This document shows, piece after piece, positions 52,706-62,660 of a stretch of DNA of 64,000 bases. The notes below the pieces were generated by a model. The model ran no database searches. It had not been told where the DNA came from and saw only the letters and a list, made by a program, of their open reading frames with translations. A program made the translations under genes and the position numbers. The DNA lies in contig JAFLUA010000007.1 of the NCBI GenBank assembly GCA_022508985.1, forward strand, positions 45,996-109,995, written 5' to 3'. This DNA comes from Muribaculaceae bacterium. GTDB lineage: Bacteria > Bacteroidota > Bacteroidia > Bacteroidales > Muribaculaceae. Each line of letters starts with the position of its first letter. The stretch's first letter is position 1.

Positions 52706-54808
52706 TTAGCTGATACGGCTCCAGTCGGTTTCTCTGTTTAGCATAGAAGCGAGCGCCGAAGCGAAAAAGCGATTTTCGTTTGCCGATAATGAGGGGTCGC
52801 TGTCGAGTAGGGCCTCGGCCGCACGACGAGCCATCTGTATAATCTGTCCGTCGTGAGCAAGGTTGGCTATCTTAAGGTCGAAAGGCAGTCCGCTTTGTGC
52901 CGTACCTTCGATATCGCCGGGGCCACGCATCTGCATATCGGCCTCGGCAATGATAAAACCATCGGTTGTCGATGTCATAAGTTCGAGGCGCTTGCGGGTG
53001 TCATTACCAATATTGTGCTTGCTCATGAGAATGCAGTGAGAACGATCGCCCCCACGACCTACGCGACCACGCAGTTGGTGTAGCTGTGATAGACCGAATC
53101 GCTCGGCATTCTCTATGACCATTGTTGTGGCGTTTGGCACGTTTACTCCGACCTCAATCACCGTAGTAGCAACGAGAATAGCCGCCTCGCCGGATGCAAA
53201 CAATGACATCTGTTGATCTTTCTCGGCCGACTTCATTTTTCCATGCACGAGAGCAACTTTATAGGGTGCGAATATTTTTTGCGCGGCTTCAAATCCTTCT
53301 GTTACGCTTTTTAAGTCGAGCTTTTCATTCTCTTTTACAAGAGGGTATACAATATATACTTGATGCCCGGCCGCTAATTGAGTGCGAATGCCATTTATGA
53401 CTCTGGTGCGTTGCTCGTCGTATCTCAAAACAGTAGATACGGGTTTTCGCCCGGGAGGCAACTCGTCGATAACAGAGACATCGAGGTCGCCGTAAACGGT
53501 CATGGCGAGCGTCCTGGGTATTGGTGTTGCCGTCATAACTAACACGTGCGGCGGAATATCGCTTTTTTGCCACAAACGAGCCCGTTGAGCCACTCCAAAG
53601 CGGTGTTGCTCATCTATAACGGCAAATCCTAAGCGATTAAACACCACTTTTTCTTCAATAACAGCATGTGTTCCAACCAGAATATGAATAGAACCGTCGC
53701 GTAAACCTTCGTCGATTAATCGTCGTTGTTTTGTCCTGGTAGAACCTGTTAGAAGTTTTACATTAAGGCCAATCTTCGCGGCGAGATTTGATATGGTTTC
53801 GTAGTGTTGCGTTGCGAGAATTTCAGTCGGTGCCATAAGGCAAGCCTGGTAGCCATTGTCGATAGCAAGAAGCATCGACATGAGTGCCACAAGAGTTTTT
53901 CCCGACCCCACATCGCCTTGAACGAGACGGTTCATTTGTCTGCCGCTAATAATATCGGCTCTGATTTCTTTAATGACTCGCTTTTGAGCTCCTGTTAAGT
54001 CGAAAGGCAAACAATTATGGTAGAAGTCGTTAAACCATTTTCCGATATGCGGCATGATATATCCCTGTATCATAGATTTGCGCTGTCGTGAGCGCATGAG
54101 CATATCGGTCTGGATATAAAAAAGCTCTTCGAATTTTAATCTAAGTTTCGCTCTTTCGAGTTTCTTGGGCGACTGTGGAAAGTGTATGTTGCGAATAGCC
54201 TCATCAATGCTCAATAGCCCGAGAGACTGAATAACGGATGGTGGCAGCGGGTCTCTTAGTGGCGTTTTATGAGCATTTAGAAAATTTACAATCGCGGTGT
54301 GTAATGCTTTAGAGCCCAAATTGCGTTGGCGCAATTTTTCTGTCAAGGGATACACCGCTCTTACTCCGGGTGCATTGTCGGCTGTTTCCGGCGGGTCGAC
54401 CTCGGGGTGTGTCATCTGAAGTATGTCGTGGAAATAACTCGGTTTCCCGAAAAGGACATACTCTCTTCCGGTAGCAAGGCGTTTGCGCGTTTCGCGAACG
54501 CCTCGAAACCAGACGCAGTCGATTGTTGCAGTCCCATCAGTAAATAAGCCGATAAGTCGCATAGAAGCCCCTTCGCCTATAATGTTGAAACTTACGAAGC
54601 GGCCTCGTAATTGCAAGGAAGGGAATTCGCCGGTAGCTTGGTGCAAACTGCGTATAGAGTAGGTCTTTGTTCTGTCGATATATCCGGTTGGATAATGACG
54701 CAACAAATCAAAAGCAGTGCGAATACCGAGCTCCGAAGTCAATAGTTTACCACGCTCCGGACCGATTCCTTTTACATATTGTATGTCGAACCGTTTAAGT
54801 GCAAACAT
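52706..54808 (-). CDS. recG: ATP-dependent DNA helicase RecG
   Basis: A 700-residue fork-reversal helicase. N-terminal wedge/OB domain (about 60-160), Walker A GDVGSGKTL at about 300, DEQH box VIDEQHRFGV at about 398, motif III TATPIPRTLA, motif VI QLRGRVGRGG. The C-terminal TRG-like region follows. The length is as usual. It is the last gene of the pyrB operon, 5 bases after ispD. Confidence 0.96.
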   Translation of the reverse strand: MFALKRFDIQYVKGIGPERGKLLTSELGIRTAFDLLRHYPTGYIDRTKTYSIRSLHQATGEFPSLQLRGRFVSFNIIGEGASMRLIGLFTDGTATIDCVWFRGVRETRKRLATGREYVLFGKPSYFHDILQMTHPEVDPPETADNAPGVRAVYPLTEKLRQRNLGSKALHTAIVNFLNAHKTPLRDPLPPSVIQSLGLLSIDEAIRNIHFPQSPKKLERAKLRLKFEELFYIQTDMLMRSRQRKSMIQGYIMPHIGKWFNDFYHNCLPFDLTGAQKRVIKEIRADIISGRQMNRLVQGDVGSGKTLVALMSMLLAIDNGYQACLMAPTEILATQHYETISNLAAKIGLNVKLLTGSTRTKQRRLIDEGLRDGSIHILVGTHAVIEEKVVFNRLGFAVIDEQHRFGVAQRARLWQKSDIPPHVLVMTATPIPRTLAMTVYGDLDVSVIDELPPGRKPVSTVLRYDEQRTRVINGIRTQLAAGHQVYIVYPLVKENEKLDLKSVTEGFEAAQKIFAPYKVALVHGKMKSAEKDQQMSLFASGEAAILVATTVIEVGVNVPNATTMVIENAERFGLSQLHQLRGRVGRGGDRSHCILMSKHNIGNDTRKRLELMTSTTDGFIIAEADMQMRGPGDIEGTAQSGLPFDLKIANLAHDGQIIQMARRAAEALLDSDPSLSANENRFFASALASMLNRETDWSRIS

Positions 54809-54813
54809 ACTTC

Positions 54814-55548
54814 TTATTTACGGTAGGGCAGAGGATTGCGCAGATAGATTTTTGCTATTTCTAAATCGTTGGGATTGGTTATTTTTATATTCTGCGCGTG
54901 GCCTGCTACTTTTAATATTTTGATGTCGGCATACTTAGCTGCTATAGCTGCATCATCGGCCATAGTGTCGCCTTTGGCCAAGTCGTAGGCCTGTTTAATT
55001 TTAGTGGCCTTAAAAACTTGTGGAGTCTGAGCGTTGCAATATTTTATACGGTCGGTCGGTATAGCGTAATCGCCATCATTAATAGCGAGGGCTTCGGTTA
55101 GCGGCATTACAGGAAGCACGGCATCAACATCTTTTCTGCGAATGTGTGATAACATATTGCATATCATATCGGCATTAACAAGTGGACGCGCGCCATCGTG
55201 TATCATTACAATTGATTCGTTGTCGAATGTACCAGATATGGCGTTGATTGCGTTGGCTACAGATTCACTTCTTGCTGCACCGCCTTTGACACACATAATA
55301 TTTGCATAATTATGCGCCGCTATTTCATTCCATCGCGACATGCCATCGTCGGATAAGACGACCACAGTGCGGGCTTTTGGCATTGCCTTTGCGAAAGTAT
55401 CAATGGCGTGAAGCAGAACAGCTTTACCGGCAAGAGGCATGAACTGTTTTGGAATTTCGGAGCCAAAGCGAGTACCCGAGCCTGCAGCGACAATGATTAC
55501 ATAAACATTGTCGCCGCAGTCGGTTGTATAGTTGTTGTTATTTACCAC
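54814..55548 (-). CDS. ispD: 2-C-methyl-D-erythritol 4-phosphate cytidylyltransferase
   Basis: A 244-residue nucleotidyltransferase of the MEP isoprenoid pathway, making CDP-ME from MEP and CTP. The CTP loop is [17 protein letters not shown]; further signatures are IHDGARPLV and [15 protein letters not shown]. The first 14 residues ([14 protein letters not shown]) form a short extra N-terminus; the start overlaps glyA by 7 bases, supporting it. No ispF is fused. Confidence 0.94.
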   Translation of the reverse strand: MVNNNNYTTDCGDNVYVIIVAAGSGTRFGSEIPKQFMPLAGKAVLLHAIDTFAKAMPKARTVVVLSDDGMSRWNEIAAHNYANIMCVKGGAARSESVANAINAISGTFDNESIVMIHDGARPLVNADMICNMLSHIRRKDVDAVLPVMPLTEALAINDGDYAIPTDRIKYCNAQTPQVFKATKIKQAYDLAKGDTMADDAAIAAKYADIKILKVAGHAQNIKITNPNDLEIAKIYLRNPLPYRK

Positions 55549-56822
55549 GCAAATATAGGACGTTCGCCCATCATTTTGTTAACGGCCGCAGCTACCGCTT
55601 TAATGTTGTTTGCATCATCGGGCGCTGAAAGCACAGTGTTAATCATTTCGGCAATTGCCGGCATAAGGTCGGGCGTTAGTCCGCGCGTTGTTATCGCGGG
55701 CGTGCCGAGGCGAATACCCGATGTTTGGAATGGAGAGCGGCTATCAAAAGGCACCATGTTTTTATTAGCAGTGATATCTGCTTCTACAAGGACTTTTTCC
55801 GCAATCTTACCGGTTAGGTCGGGGAATTTAGAGCGCAAATCAACCAAAATGCAATGGTTGTCGGTGCCGCCTGATACTATGTTGTATCCCATATCGGCAA
55901 GAGCGGCGGCAAGAGCGGCAGCATTGGCGCGTACTTGTTTCTGATATTCTATGAACTCAGGTTGCAGAGCTTCGTGAAAAGCAACGGCCTTGCCGGCGAT
56001 GACATGTTCAAGCGGACCTCCTTGGACGCCCGGGAATACGGCCGAATCAAGCAATTGCGACATCATACGCGGCTCGCCTTTTGGGCTGGTTTTACCCCAT
56101 GGGTTCACAAAGTCTTTGCCCATTAAGATAATGCCACCGCGAGGGCCGCGCAGTGTTTTATGTGTTGTCGATGTTACGATGTGTGCATGAGGTAGTGGGT
56201 TTTGGAGAAGTCCGGCAGCTATCAATCCGGCCGGATGAGCCATGTCAACCATAAAAATAGCTCCAATTTCGTCGGCTACGCGTCGCATACGAGCATAGTC
56301 CCATTCGCGGCTATAAGCGCTCGCACCGCCAATTATGAGGCGTGGACGTTCGCGAAGACATGTCTCCTCGAAAGCATCGTAATCGATGCGCCCTGTTTCT
56401 GCGTCTACATTATATTCGAGAGCTTGGAATACAAGGCCCGAGAAGTTGACGGGGCTGCCATGACTGAGGTGTCCTCCGTGGCTCAGATTTAGCCCTATAA
56501 ATTTGTCGCCGGGTTTCAAGCATGCCATGAAAACTGCCATGTTGGCTTGTGCGCCCGAGTGCGGTTGCACGTTGGCATATTCTGCGCCGAAAAGTTTTTT
56601 GATTCGCTCAATGGCAAGATTTTCAACTTCATCAACTACTTGACAACCGCCATAATAGCGGCGGCCGGGGTAGCCTTCGGCATATTTGTTTGTAAGGCAA
56701 GAGCCCATAGCTTTCATCACATCGTCGCTAACGTAGTTTTCCGATGCGATTAGTTCGATACCATCTCTTTGGCGGCGATGTTCAGCCGCAATAAGGTAGA
56801 AAATAGCACTATCTTGTTTCAT
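55542..56822 (-). CDS. glyA: Serine hydroxymethyltransferase
   Basis: A 426-residue PLP enzyme that turns serine and THF into glycine and methylene-THF. The PLP lysine is in [15 protein letters not shown] (about residue 220). Other features are [23 protein letters not shown] and the C-terminal TPAITTRG. The length is normal. It supplies the substrate of folD. It follows the flavin reductase gene after 12 bases. Confidence 0.97.
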   Translation of the reverse strand: MKQDSAIFYLIAAEHRRQRDGIELIASENYVSDDVMKAMGSCLTNKYAEGYPGRRYYGGCQVVDEVENLAIERIKKLFGAEYANVQPHSGAQANMAVFMACLKPGDKFIGLNLSHGGHLSHGSPVNFSGLVFQALEYNVDAETGRIDYDAFEETCLRERPRLIIGGASAYSREWDYARMRRVADEIGAIFMVDMAHPAGLIAAGLLQNPLPHAHIVTSTTHKTLRGPRGGIILMGKDFVNPWGKTSPKGEPRMMSQLLDSAVFPGVQGGPLEHVIAGKAVAFHEALQPEFIEYQKQVRANAAALAAALADMGYNIVSGGTDNHCILVDLRSKFPDLTGKIAEKVLVEADITANKNMVPFDSRSPFQTSGIRLGTPAITTRGLTPDLMPAIAEMINTVLSAPDDANNIKAVAAAVNKMMGERPIFAW

Positions 56823-56834
56823 ATTTTTAGTTTG

Positions 56835-57398
56835 TTATTTTTTCTTTTTTACTGAAAAACCAAAAGTTCCGAGCAAATCTCCTTGTTTGTAATAAGCGCC
56901 GTGACTAAAATTCATCAAACCTGCATTCTCGAGTTTGAATTTCCCGCTATCGGAGTCGAGATACTTTTCATCGGCAAGGACGTTTACCACTTCAGCGATA
57001 AACATATCGTGGCTGCCGAGCGGTAGTATAGTTTTTACTCTGCATTCGAGCGAAAGCGGCGATTCTTCCACAGCCGGACACTCCACGGCAAACCCCGGAT
57101 ATCGGTGCAAGCCCGAAGCGAGCCACTTATCGCCCTCTCGACCGCTCTTAACACCGCAGAAATCGGTTGCTTTTGCCATCTCTGCCGTTGTTAAGTTCAC
57201 GGTAAACTGCATGTTGCTTTTTATAATGCCGTAGGAGAATCTTTCCGGCCGAAGCGATATATAAAGCATAGCCGGATTAGTGCATATTATTCCGGTCCAA
57301 GCTACGGTGAGGAGATTGGAAGTAGTGTTATTACCACAACTCACCAGCACGGCCGGAAGTGGATATACGAGCGTACCCGGTTTCCAGTTTTGTTTCAT
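56835..57398 (-). CDS. Flavin reductase family protein
   Basis: A 187-residue FMN-binding split-barrel protein: YPLPAVLVSCGNNTTSNLLT with WTGIICTNPAMLYISLRP is the flavin-site region typical of the flavoredoxin/flavin reductase-like family. The start was set at the ATG at 57398, which shares its bases with the pyrI stop (ATGA); a longer frame would run into pyrI. Substrate unknown. It sits inside a pyrimidine/glycine operon with no evident link to them. Confidence 0.87.
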   Translation of the reverse strand: MKQNWKPGTLVYPLPAVLVSCGNNTTSNLLTVAWTGIICTNPAMLYISLRPERFSYGIIKSNMQFTVNLTTAEMAKATDFCGVKSGREGDKWLASGLHRYPGFAVECPAVEESPLSLECRVKTILPLGSHDMFIAEVVNVLADEKYLDSDSGKFKLENAGLMNFSHGAYYKQGDLLGTFGFSVKKKK

Positions 57399-57859
57399 CA
57401 GATGATTTCGGCTTCTGTTCCGTCGAAGCTGTGGTTGCAATAGTGACAACGCAATGTAACTTTATCGCGGTCGACGACATTGAATCGCGTGGGCATGGGC
57501 TCGTTATTGCTTATGCATTTGGGGTTGCCACATTTGACAATGCCCACAAGAGTGTCGGGAAGAGTCACACATCGTTTCTCGGCTACCTCATAGTCTCGGA
57601 TAATATTCACCATTGCCGATGGGGCAATAATTGCGATGCGGTTAAGGACATCTTCGGCAAATTCTACTTCGGCAACTTTAATGATGCCTTTGCTACCAAT
57701 TCGCTTACTGCTAAGGTTGTTGCCAATTGTTACCGATGTGCCCATGTTTTCAATGCCCAGAATTTTAACGGCTCTAAACAGAGCGTGCGATGGGATGTGG
57801 TCGACTACCGTGCCGTTGCGCAGTGCAGCTACGGCAAGTTCTTTTTTATTGCTGCTCAT
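57398..57859 (-). CDS. pyrI: Aspartate carbamoyltransferase regulatory chain
   Basis: A 153-residue subunit that binds CTP/ATP and holds the catalytic trimers together. The N-terminal allosteric domain has NGTVVDHIPSHALFRAVKIL. The zinc site has C110, C115, C138 and C141 (CGNPKC, CHYC). The length is identical to that of E. coli PyrI. It follows pyrB by 2 bases, so both chains are made together and feedback control is expected. Confidence 0.97.
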   Translation of the reverse strand: MSSNKKELAVAALRNGTVVDHIPSHALFRAVKILGIENMGTSVTIGNNLSSKRIGSKGIIKVAEVEFAEDVLNRIAIIAPSAMVNIIRDYEVAEKRCVTLPDTLVGIVKCGNPKCISNNEPMPTRFNVVDRDKVTLRCHYCNHSFDGTEAEII

Positions 57860-57861
57860 CG

Positions 57862-58788
57862 TTAGTTCTTTTTCAATGGGTCAATACCTAATACTTTTGT
57901 GAGAATTGCTTGTCGGGCAAACACGCCGTTTCGAGCCTGTTCAAAGTAGTATGCCTTCGGGTTGTCGTCGACGTCGTAATCTATTTCATTAACGCGCGGT
58001 AGCGGATGCAATATACGTAGAGTTGGCTTCGAGTTTGCTAACATAGAATTGTGAAGAGTGTAAAGATTTTTCACCTTCTCATATTCCATTATGTCGGAGA
58101 ACCGTTCACGCTGGACGCGGGTCATATATAAGATGTCGCTGCTATTTATAACATCTTCGCTGAATTCAGTAAATTCGTGGAATTCGATACCTTCTTTACG
58201 ACAGATGTTGATGTACTCTTCCGGCATTTTCAATTGCGGCGATGATACAAAATTGAATACCGGCTTAAAGTGACGCATAGCCATCAATAAAGAGTGCACT
58301 GTGCGGCCGTATTTGAGATCTCCTACCATTGTTATGGTCAATCCTTCGAGCTTGCCTTGAGTCTTCCGGATAGAGTAGAGGTCGAGCATCGTCTGCGACG
58401 GGTGTTGGTTGGCACCATCGCCAGCGTTGACGATAGGCACGTCGGTGACCTCAGTGGCATATTGGGCTGCACCTTCAAGAAAATGCCGCATCACGATGAT
58501 GTCGGCATAATTAGACACCATTTTGATAGTATCTTTTAGCGTCTCGCCCTTCGAAGTGCTCGAAGTAGAGGCATCGGAGAAACCGATTACGCGGCCACCG
58601 AGCCGATTTACTGCCGTTTCAAAACTAAGACGTGTGCGTGTCGATGGTTCGAAAAATAATGTTGCCACAACGCGGCCGTCCAAAATTTTACTGTTTGGGT
58701 GTTCCTCGAAGTAGCGTGCTCGCTCGAGCAATTCAAGGATTTCCGATTTACTAATGTTGTCGATTGCAACAAAGCTACTACTATTCAT
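57862..58788 (-). CDS. pyrB: Aspartate carbamoyltransferase catalytic chain
   Basis: A 308-residue enzyme joining carbamoyl phosphate and aspartate in pyrimidine synthesis. The carbamoyl-phosphate loop STRTR (49-53) is in [22 protein letters not shown] is the aspartate-site motif. The start was set at the ATG at 58788 (MNSSSFVAI) by family length; an upstream ATG would lie at the promoter. A TATCTTTG element (minus; plus 58810-58817) is 21 bases upstream. It leads a six-gene operon through recG. Confidence 0.96.
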   Translation of the reverse strand: MNSSSFVAIDNISKSEILELLERARYFEEHPNSKILDGRVVATLFFEPSTRTRLSFETAVNRLGGRVIGFSDASTSSTSKGETLKDTIKMVSNYADIIVMRHFLEGAAQYATEVTDVPIVNAGDGANQHPSQTMLDLYSIRKTQGKLEGLTITMVGDLKYGRTVHSLLMAMRHFKPVFNFVSSPQLKMPEEYINICRKEGIEFHEFTEFSEDVINSSDILYMTRVQRERFSDIMEYEKVKNLYTLHNSMLANSKPTLRILHPLPRVNEIDYDVDDNPKAYYFEQARNGVFARQAILTKVLGIDPLKKN

Positions 58789-58897
58789 AAAGCGTGTAGA
58801 GATTATTTGCAAAGATAATAAATACCTATGATAATTTGCTAAAATTAGTTACTCAAAAATGTTATAAAATTTTTTCTTAAAATATTTAGTGCAAAAA

Positions 58898-58928
58898 TTT
58901 GAAAGATGGAAATAATGTATTACCTTTG
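58898..58928 (+). promoter_or_regulatory. Promoter of the tRNA-Gly(GCC)/tRNA-Leu pair
   Basis: TTTG at 58898-58901, 19 bases, then TACCTTTG at 58921-58928, 22 bases before the first tRNA. Confidence 0.75.
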
Positions 58929-58950
58929 CACCGCAATTGAGAAAAGCAAT

Positions 58951-59023
<73 letters not shown>

Positions 59024-59060
59024 CAATAACCCCTCGCTGCCTTATGGCAGTATCCAACAT

Positions 59061-59144
59061 GTCCGGGTGGTGGAATTGGTAGACACGCTACTTTGAGGGG
59101 GTAGTGGCCGTAGGGCTGTGTGAGTTCGAATCTCATCTCGGACA
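59061..59144 (+). tRNA. tRNA-Leu (anticodon GAG)
   Basis: Acceptor GTCCGGG pairs with CTCGGAC (one G-T), discriminator A. Anticodon loop TTGAGGG gives GAG. The variable arm GTGGCCGTAGGGCTGT is long, as in class II tRNA. The T-loop is AGTTCGAATCT. 84 bases. Confidence 0.95.
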
Positions 59145-59159
59145 CGAATAAGTAAAAGG

Positions 59160-59195
59160 GTGCCTCTTAACGATAAGTTTTGAGGCGCTTTTTTT
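59160..59195 (+). terminator. Terminator of the tRNA-Gly/tRNA-Leu transcript
   Basis: GTGCCTC (59160-59166) and GAGGCGC (59182-59188) pair with one G-T, then seven T. Confidence 0.8.
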
Positions 59196-59203
59196 GTTGA
59201 AAG

Positions 59204-59233
59204 TTTGAAAATAAAAAAATAGTTGTATCTTTG
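59204..59233 (+). promoter_or_regulatory. Promoter of the DUF1893 operon
   Basis: TTTG at 59204-59207, 18 bases, then TATCTTTG at 59226-59233. The ATG at 59241 follows only 7 bases later, so the mRNA would be nearly leaderless. Confidence 0.65.
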
Positions 59234-59240
59234 CAAAGCT

Positions 59241-59687
59241 ATGAATAACAATGCTTCGATTTCAGATGCAAAGGCACTCGCGGTTGAAACTCTTCATCGT
59301 GAAGGTTGTTCGTGCGTGATAGCCAAAGATGGTGCAATTAAGCAATATCACAATCGAGGTGTTAAAGATTTGTTGTATTTGCTCAAAAATGAGCCGGAAG
59401 CTCTTGACGGCGCTTTTGTTGCCGATAAGGTTGTTGGCAAGGGCGCTGCGGCATTGATGGCTCTCGGATGTGTCGATTCTGTTTATGCTGATGTTATCAG
59501 TAGTCCGGCACTCGAAATGCTTGGCAAGGCAAAGGTCGTTGTAGAGTATGGCGAGTGTGTGCCAAATATCATCAATCGCGCTGGCGACGGTATATGCCCT
59601 GTGGAAAATCTTTGCAAGGATTGCATTATGCCTGAAGAGTGCTTGCCATTAATTGAGCAGTTTGTAAATGAAATGTCTAAAAAATGA
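59241..59687 (+). CDS. DUF1893 family protein with C-terminal cysteine cluster
   Basis: A 148-residue protein. The DUF1893 core is clear: GVKDLLYLL, GAFVADKVVGKGAAALM and NRAGDGICPVE. At the C-terminus four cysteines, C119, C125, C128 and C134, are spaced x5, x2, x5, a possible metal or Fe-S site. The start was set at ATG 59241; an upstream TTG lies within the promoter. Function of the family is unknown. It is 6 bases before a DUF362 gene, so a shared redox role is possible. Confidence 0.8.
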   Translation: MNNNASISDAKALAVETLHREGCSCVIAKDGAIKQYHNRGVKDLLYLLKNEPEALDGAFVADKVVGKGAAALMALGCVDSVYADVISSPALEMLGKAKVVVEYGECVPNIINRAGDGICPVENLCKDCIMPEECLPLIEQFVNEMSKK

Positions 59688-59693
59688 AATAAT

Positions 59694-60689
59694 ATGCTAT
59701 TAAAAAACAAATTAATCGTTTCTGCACTAATCGGAGCTGCTGCTTTGACCGGATGTGCACGTTCGAATAACACTGAAACATCATCTGATATGGATACACA
59801 AAAGAACGACACTGCGCTCGTGTATATGACGCGCGAAATCACGCCCGAGGCGCTCGTTAAGATTTACAAGGCCCTTGGCCGAGAAGCTAAAGGCGAAAAG
59901 GTTGCCGTTAAAATTTCGACAGGCGAGCCCGGTGGCCACAACTTCCTTCAGCCGGCTCTTATCGCCGATTTTGTAAAGCTTGTCAATGGCACTATCGTTG
60001 AGTGTAACACGGCTTATGTAGGGCGTCGCTTTTCGACCGAAGATCACTATAAGGCAGCAGAAGAGCACGGCTTTACCGCAATAGCTCCTGTTGATATTCT
60101 CGATGGCGACGGTGAAATCAAACTGCCGATAGAAAATGGTAAGCATCTTGAATATGATATCGTAGGCTCTCATTATCCAGACTATGATTTTACCATTATT
60201 CTTTCGCACTTCAAGGGCCATGCCATGGGCGGTTTCGGAGGCGCTGTGAAAAATATGTCGATAGGTATAGCATCGTCGAATGGTAAGAGCTATATCCATA
60301 CTGCAGGAAAATTGAACACAGCAGAAGGTATCTGGGATCACACCGCCGCACAAGATGATTTCCTCGAATCAATGGCAGAGGCCGCCAAGGCTATTGCCGA
60401 CCATTGTGGCGACAACATACTATATATAAGTGTAGCTAATAACCTTTCGGTTGACTGCGATTGCGATTCTGCGCCTGAAGATCCTAAAATGGGCGATATC
60501 GGTATCCTTGCTTCGTTAGACCCAATAGCTCTTGATAAGGCATGTACCGACCTGGTGCGTGCATCGGAAGACCATGGCAAAATTCATCTTATCGAGCGTA
60601 TTGATTCTCGACATGGCATGCACACTCTCGACTATGGAGAGCAAATAGGGCTAGGCACACAGACATATAAACTCGTTAATATTGACTAA
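59694..60689 (+). CDS. DUF362 family lipoprotein
   Basis: A 331-residue protein. The lipoprotein signal ALTGCARS (Cys at about 21) suggests periplasmic anchoring. The DUF362 domain follows: KISTGEPGGHNFLQPALIAD, GTIVECNTAYVGRR, LSHFKGHAMGGFGGAVKNMS. A small cysteine pair (DCDCDS) lies at about 255. Some DUF362 proteins carry a ferredoxin domain, but none is visible here. Function unknown; it lies between the DUF1893 and ECF-like genes. Confidence 0.85.
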   Translation: MLLKNKLIVSALIGAAALTGCARSNNTETSSDMDTQKNDTALVYMTREITPEALVKIYKALGREAKGEKVAVKISTGEPGGHNFLQPALIADFVKLVNGTIVECNTAYVGRRFSTEDHYKAAEEHGFTAIAPVDILDGDGEIKLPIENGKHLEYDIVGSHYPDYDFTIILSHFKGHAMGGFGGAVKNMSIGIASSNGKSYIHTAGKLNTAEGIWDHTAAQDDFLESMAEAAKAIADHCGDNILYISVANNLSVDCDCDSAPEDPKMGDIGILASLDPIALDKACTDLVRASEDHGKIHLIERIDSRHGMHTLDYGEQIGLGTQTYKLVNID

Positions 60690-60699
60690 TTCAAAGGCT

Positions 60700-61209
60700 A
60701 TGCAAATGACACTTAAATTGCACTCATTGCCGTTTAACAATGTTAACACCTACATAGCTGCGGCACTATTTGTTATAGGCAATATCGTTTTGCCCCAACT
60801 TTTTCATTTTCTACCTGATGGTGGCCGCATTTGGCTCCCAATCTACTTTTTCACACTCGTTGGTGCGTATAAGTATGGTTGGCGCGTAGGCCTGATAACG
60901 GCAATAGTATCGCCGCTTGTCAATTCTATGCTCTTTGGCATGCCTCTGCCGGTGGCTCTACCAGCCATTATGCTAAAGTCTATTCTGCTCGCATTATTTG
61001 CCGGTTTTGCAGCTTCGCGATTTCATAAAGCTTCGATGGCTATTCTTTTAGGCGTAATTTTAGCTTATCAGGTGGTGGGTACACTCGGAGAATGGATTAT
61101 GAAATCGGACTTCATGCTTGCCTGCCAAGACTTCCGTCTCGGGCTTCCGGGCATGCTGTTTCAGATAATAGGCGGCTGGGCCATTATCAATTATCTTATT
61201 AGAAAATAA
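60700..61209 (+). CDS. ECF transporter substrate-binding (S) component-like membrane protein
   Basis: A 169-residue protein with about six membrane helices. Its pattern, including YKYGWRVGLITAIVSPLVNS, PLPVALPAIMLKSILLALFA and GLPGMLFQIIGGW, resembles S components of ECF vitamin transporters. The start was set at the ATG at 60700, 10 bases after the DUF362 stop, in preference to an upstream TTG. No ECF ATPase or T subunit is nearby; shared modules are usually unlinked. The substrate cannot be named. Confidence 0.7.
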   Translation: MQMTLKLHSLPFNNVNTYIAAALFVIGNIVLPQLFHFLPDGGRIWLPIYFFTLVGAYKYGWRVGLITAIVSPLVNSMLFGMPLPVALPAIMLKSILLALFAGFAASRFHKASMAILLGVILAYQVVGTLGEWIMKSDFMLACQDFRLGLPGMLFQIIGGWAIINYLIRK

Positions 61210-61241
61210 CAGTAATAAAGATTACTAATATTAATAGAGAA

Positions 61242-61280
61242 GGCGGGTCGCTGAGAAGCGACCCGCCTGTTTTAGTTTTA
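61242..61280. terminator. Bidirectional terminator between ECF-like gene and rplT
   Basis: GGCGGGTCGCT and AGCGACCCGCC form a perfect 11-bp stem capped by a GAGA tetraloop of the GNRA type. A T-rich tail follows on the plus side and A/T-rich sequence on the other. The two genes converge here. Confidence 0.88.
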
Positions 61281-61291
61281 TGCTTGCTTTG

Positions 61292-61642
61292 TTAAGCGTT
61301 CTTTACCTTTTCAACAACAGCAGCGAATGCTTCGGGGTTGTTGAGAGCAAGGTCGGCGAGCACTTTGCGGTTGATTTCGATACCACTCTTGTGTATAAGA
61401 CCCATAAGTTTTGAATAACTTAGGTCGTGCATACGAGCGGCAGCGTTAATACGCTGAATCCAAAGGGCTCTGAAGTTGCGTTTTTTGTCTTTACGGTCGC
61501 GATAAGCGTAGGTAAGACCTTTTTCCCATGTGTTTTTTGCAACGGTCCATACATTACGGCGGCAGCCATAGTAGCCTCTTGTTAGTTTGAGGATTTTTTT
61601 GCGGCGTGCGCGCGATGCAACGTGGTTGACTGATCTTGGCAT
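61292..61642 (-). CDS. rplT: 50S ribosomal protein L20
   Basis: A 116-residue rRNA-binding protein needed for early 50S assembly. Begins [20 protein letters not shown], followed by GYYGCRRN and [20 protein letters not shown]. The length is normal. Last gene of thrS-infC-rpmI-rplT, 129 bases after rpmI. In E. coli L20 represses this operon; no matching operator fold was recognised here. Confidence 0.97.
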   Translation of the reverse strand: MPRSVNHVASRARRKKILKLTRGYYGCRRNVWTVAKNTWEKGLTYAYRDRKDKKRNFRALWIQRINAAARMHDLSYSKLMGLIHKSGIEINRKVLADLALNNPEAFAAVVEKVKNA

Positions 61643-61771
61643 TTTTCAAATGATTTTTGAATGTTAGCGGCAGCGTTTAGTCGTTACTGCGCTTTGGGCT
61701 ATACATTCGGTTAATAATGAAGATAAAAAATCACGAATTAAACTTTTGAAACGCTATTTCTGCGGCAGTGA

Positions 61772-61969
61772 TTACTTTATGCCGAGAAGAGCCTTTACAT
61801 TGGCAACGTCGACACGAGCAACGAGTCCTGCGTGTGTGAGGTTACGTTTCTGTTTCTTGGTCTTTTTGGTCAAGATGTGGCTCTTGAACGCGTGTTTTCT
61901 TTTGATCTTTCCTGATCCGGTAAGGGCGAACCTCTTTTTGGCACCGGAGTTAGTCTTAATCTTAGGCAT
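61772..61969 (-). CDS. rpmI: 50S ribosomal protein L35
   Basis: A 65-residue basic protein: [20 protein letters not shown], then [20 protein letters not shown]. Typical size and sequence. It sits 59 bases after infC. Confidence 0.97.
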   Translation of the reverse strand: MPKIKTNSGAKKRFALTGSGKIKRKHAFKSHILTKKTKKQKRNLTHAGLVARVDVANVKALLGIK

Positions 61970-62028
61970 TTCTTTTGTTTGTTAATTGTTAATTCGAGTA
62001 TATAATCTGTTTGCCATCTCGTGGCTGA

Positions 62029-62619
62029 TTATTTCTTTTTTGGTGATAACATTATTATCATACGTTTTCCTTCGAGGAGAGGCATTTGTTCTACCTTGCC
62101 ATAGTTTTCAAGGTCGTTTGCAAAACGGAGCAGGAGAACTTCACCTTGCTCTTTGAAGAGTATAGAGCGTCCTTTGAAAAACACATAAGCTTTTACTTTG
62201 GCACCTTCTTGAAGGAATCCGATGGCATGTTTCAACTTGAAATTATAGTCGTGGTCGTCGGTTTGAGGTCCGAAACGAATTTCTTTGACTACAATTTTAG
62301 TCGATTTAGCCTTAATCTCCTTGGCTTTCTTCTTCTGCTGGTAAAGATACTTTTGGTAGTCGAGCACTTTGCAAACAGGCGGCTCAGCGGTGGGAGATAT
62401 TTCAACAAGATCCAACTCAAGTTCTTCGGCTATCTTTCGAGCTTCATGAATGGAGTAGATGCCTGGCGTAACGTTGTCTCCGACGAGACGCACTTCGCGA
62501 GCACGAATATGCTCGTTAATGTTGTTCTGCGCCTGCTTTTGCTGGCGTGAGTCGCGGGGCCCTTGTTGACCATTAGCCGGGCGTTGAGCGCCGGGGTTAT
62601 AAGGCGGTTTTTTATCCAT
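62029..62619 (-). CDS. infC: Translation initiation factor IF-3
   Basis: A 196-residue factor that keeps 30S subunits free and checks start codons. N-domain [16 protein letters not shown], linker rich in Lys ([10 protein letters not shown]), C-domain with [19 protein letters not shown] Gln/Pro/Asn-rich leader of about 33 residues precedes the core, longer than in E. coli. The start is an ordinary ATG, not the rare AUU used in E. coli, so that autoregulation is not expected. Confidence 0.96.
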   Translation of the reverse strand: MDKKPPYNPGAQRPANGQQGPRDSRQQKQAQNNINEHIRAREVRLVGDNVTPGIYSIHEARKIAEELELDLVEISPTAEPPVCKVLDYQKYLYQQKKKAKEIKAKSTKIVVKEIRFGPQTDDHDYNFKLKHAIGFLQEGAKVKAYVFFKGRSILFKEQGEVLLLRFANDLENYGKVEQMPLLEGKRMIIMLSPKKK

Positions 62620-62660
62620 TCAGAGTGTTATGACAGCTGTTTTAAGTTAATATTGAGTTG

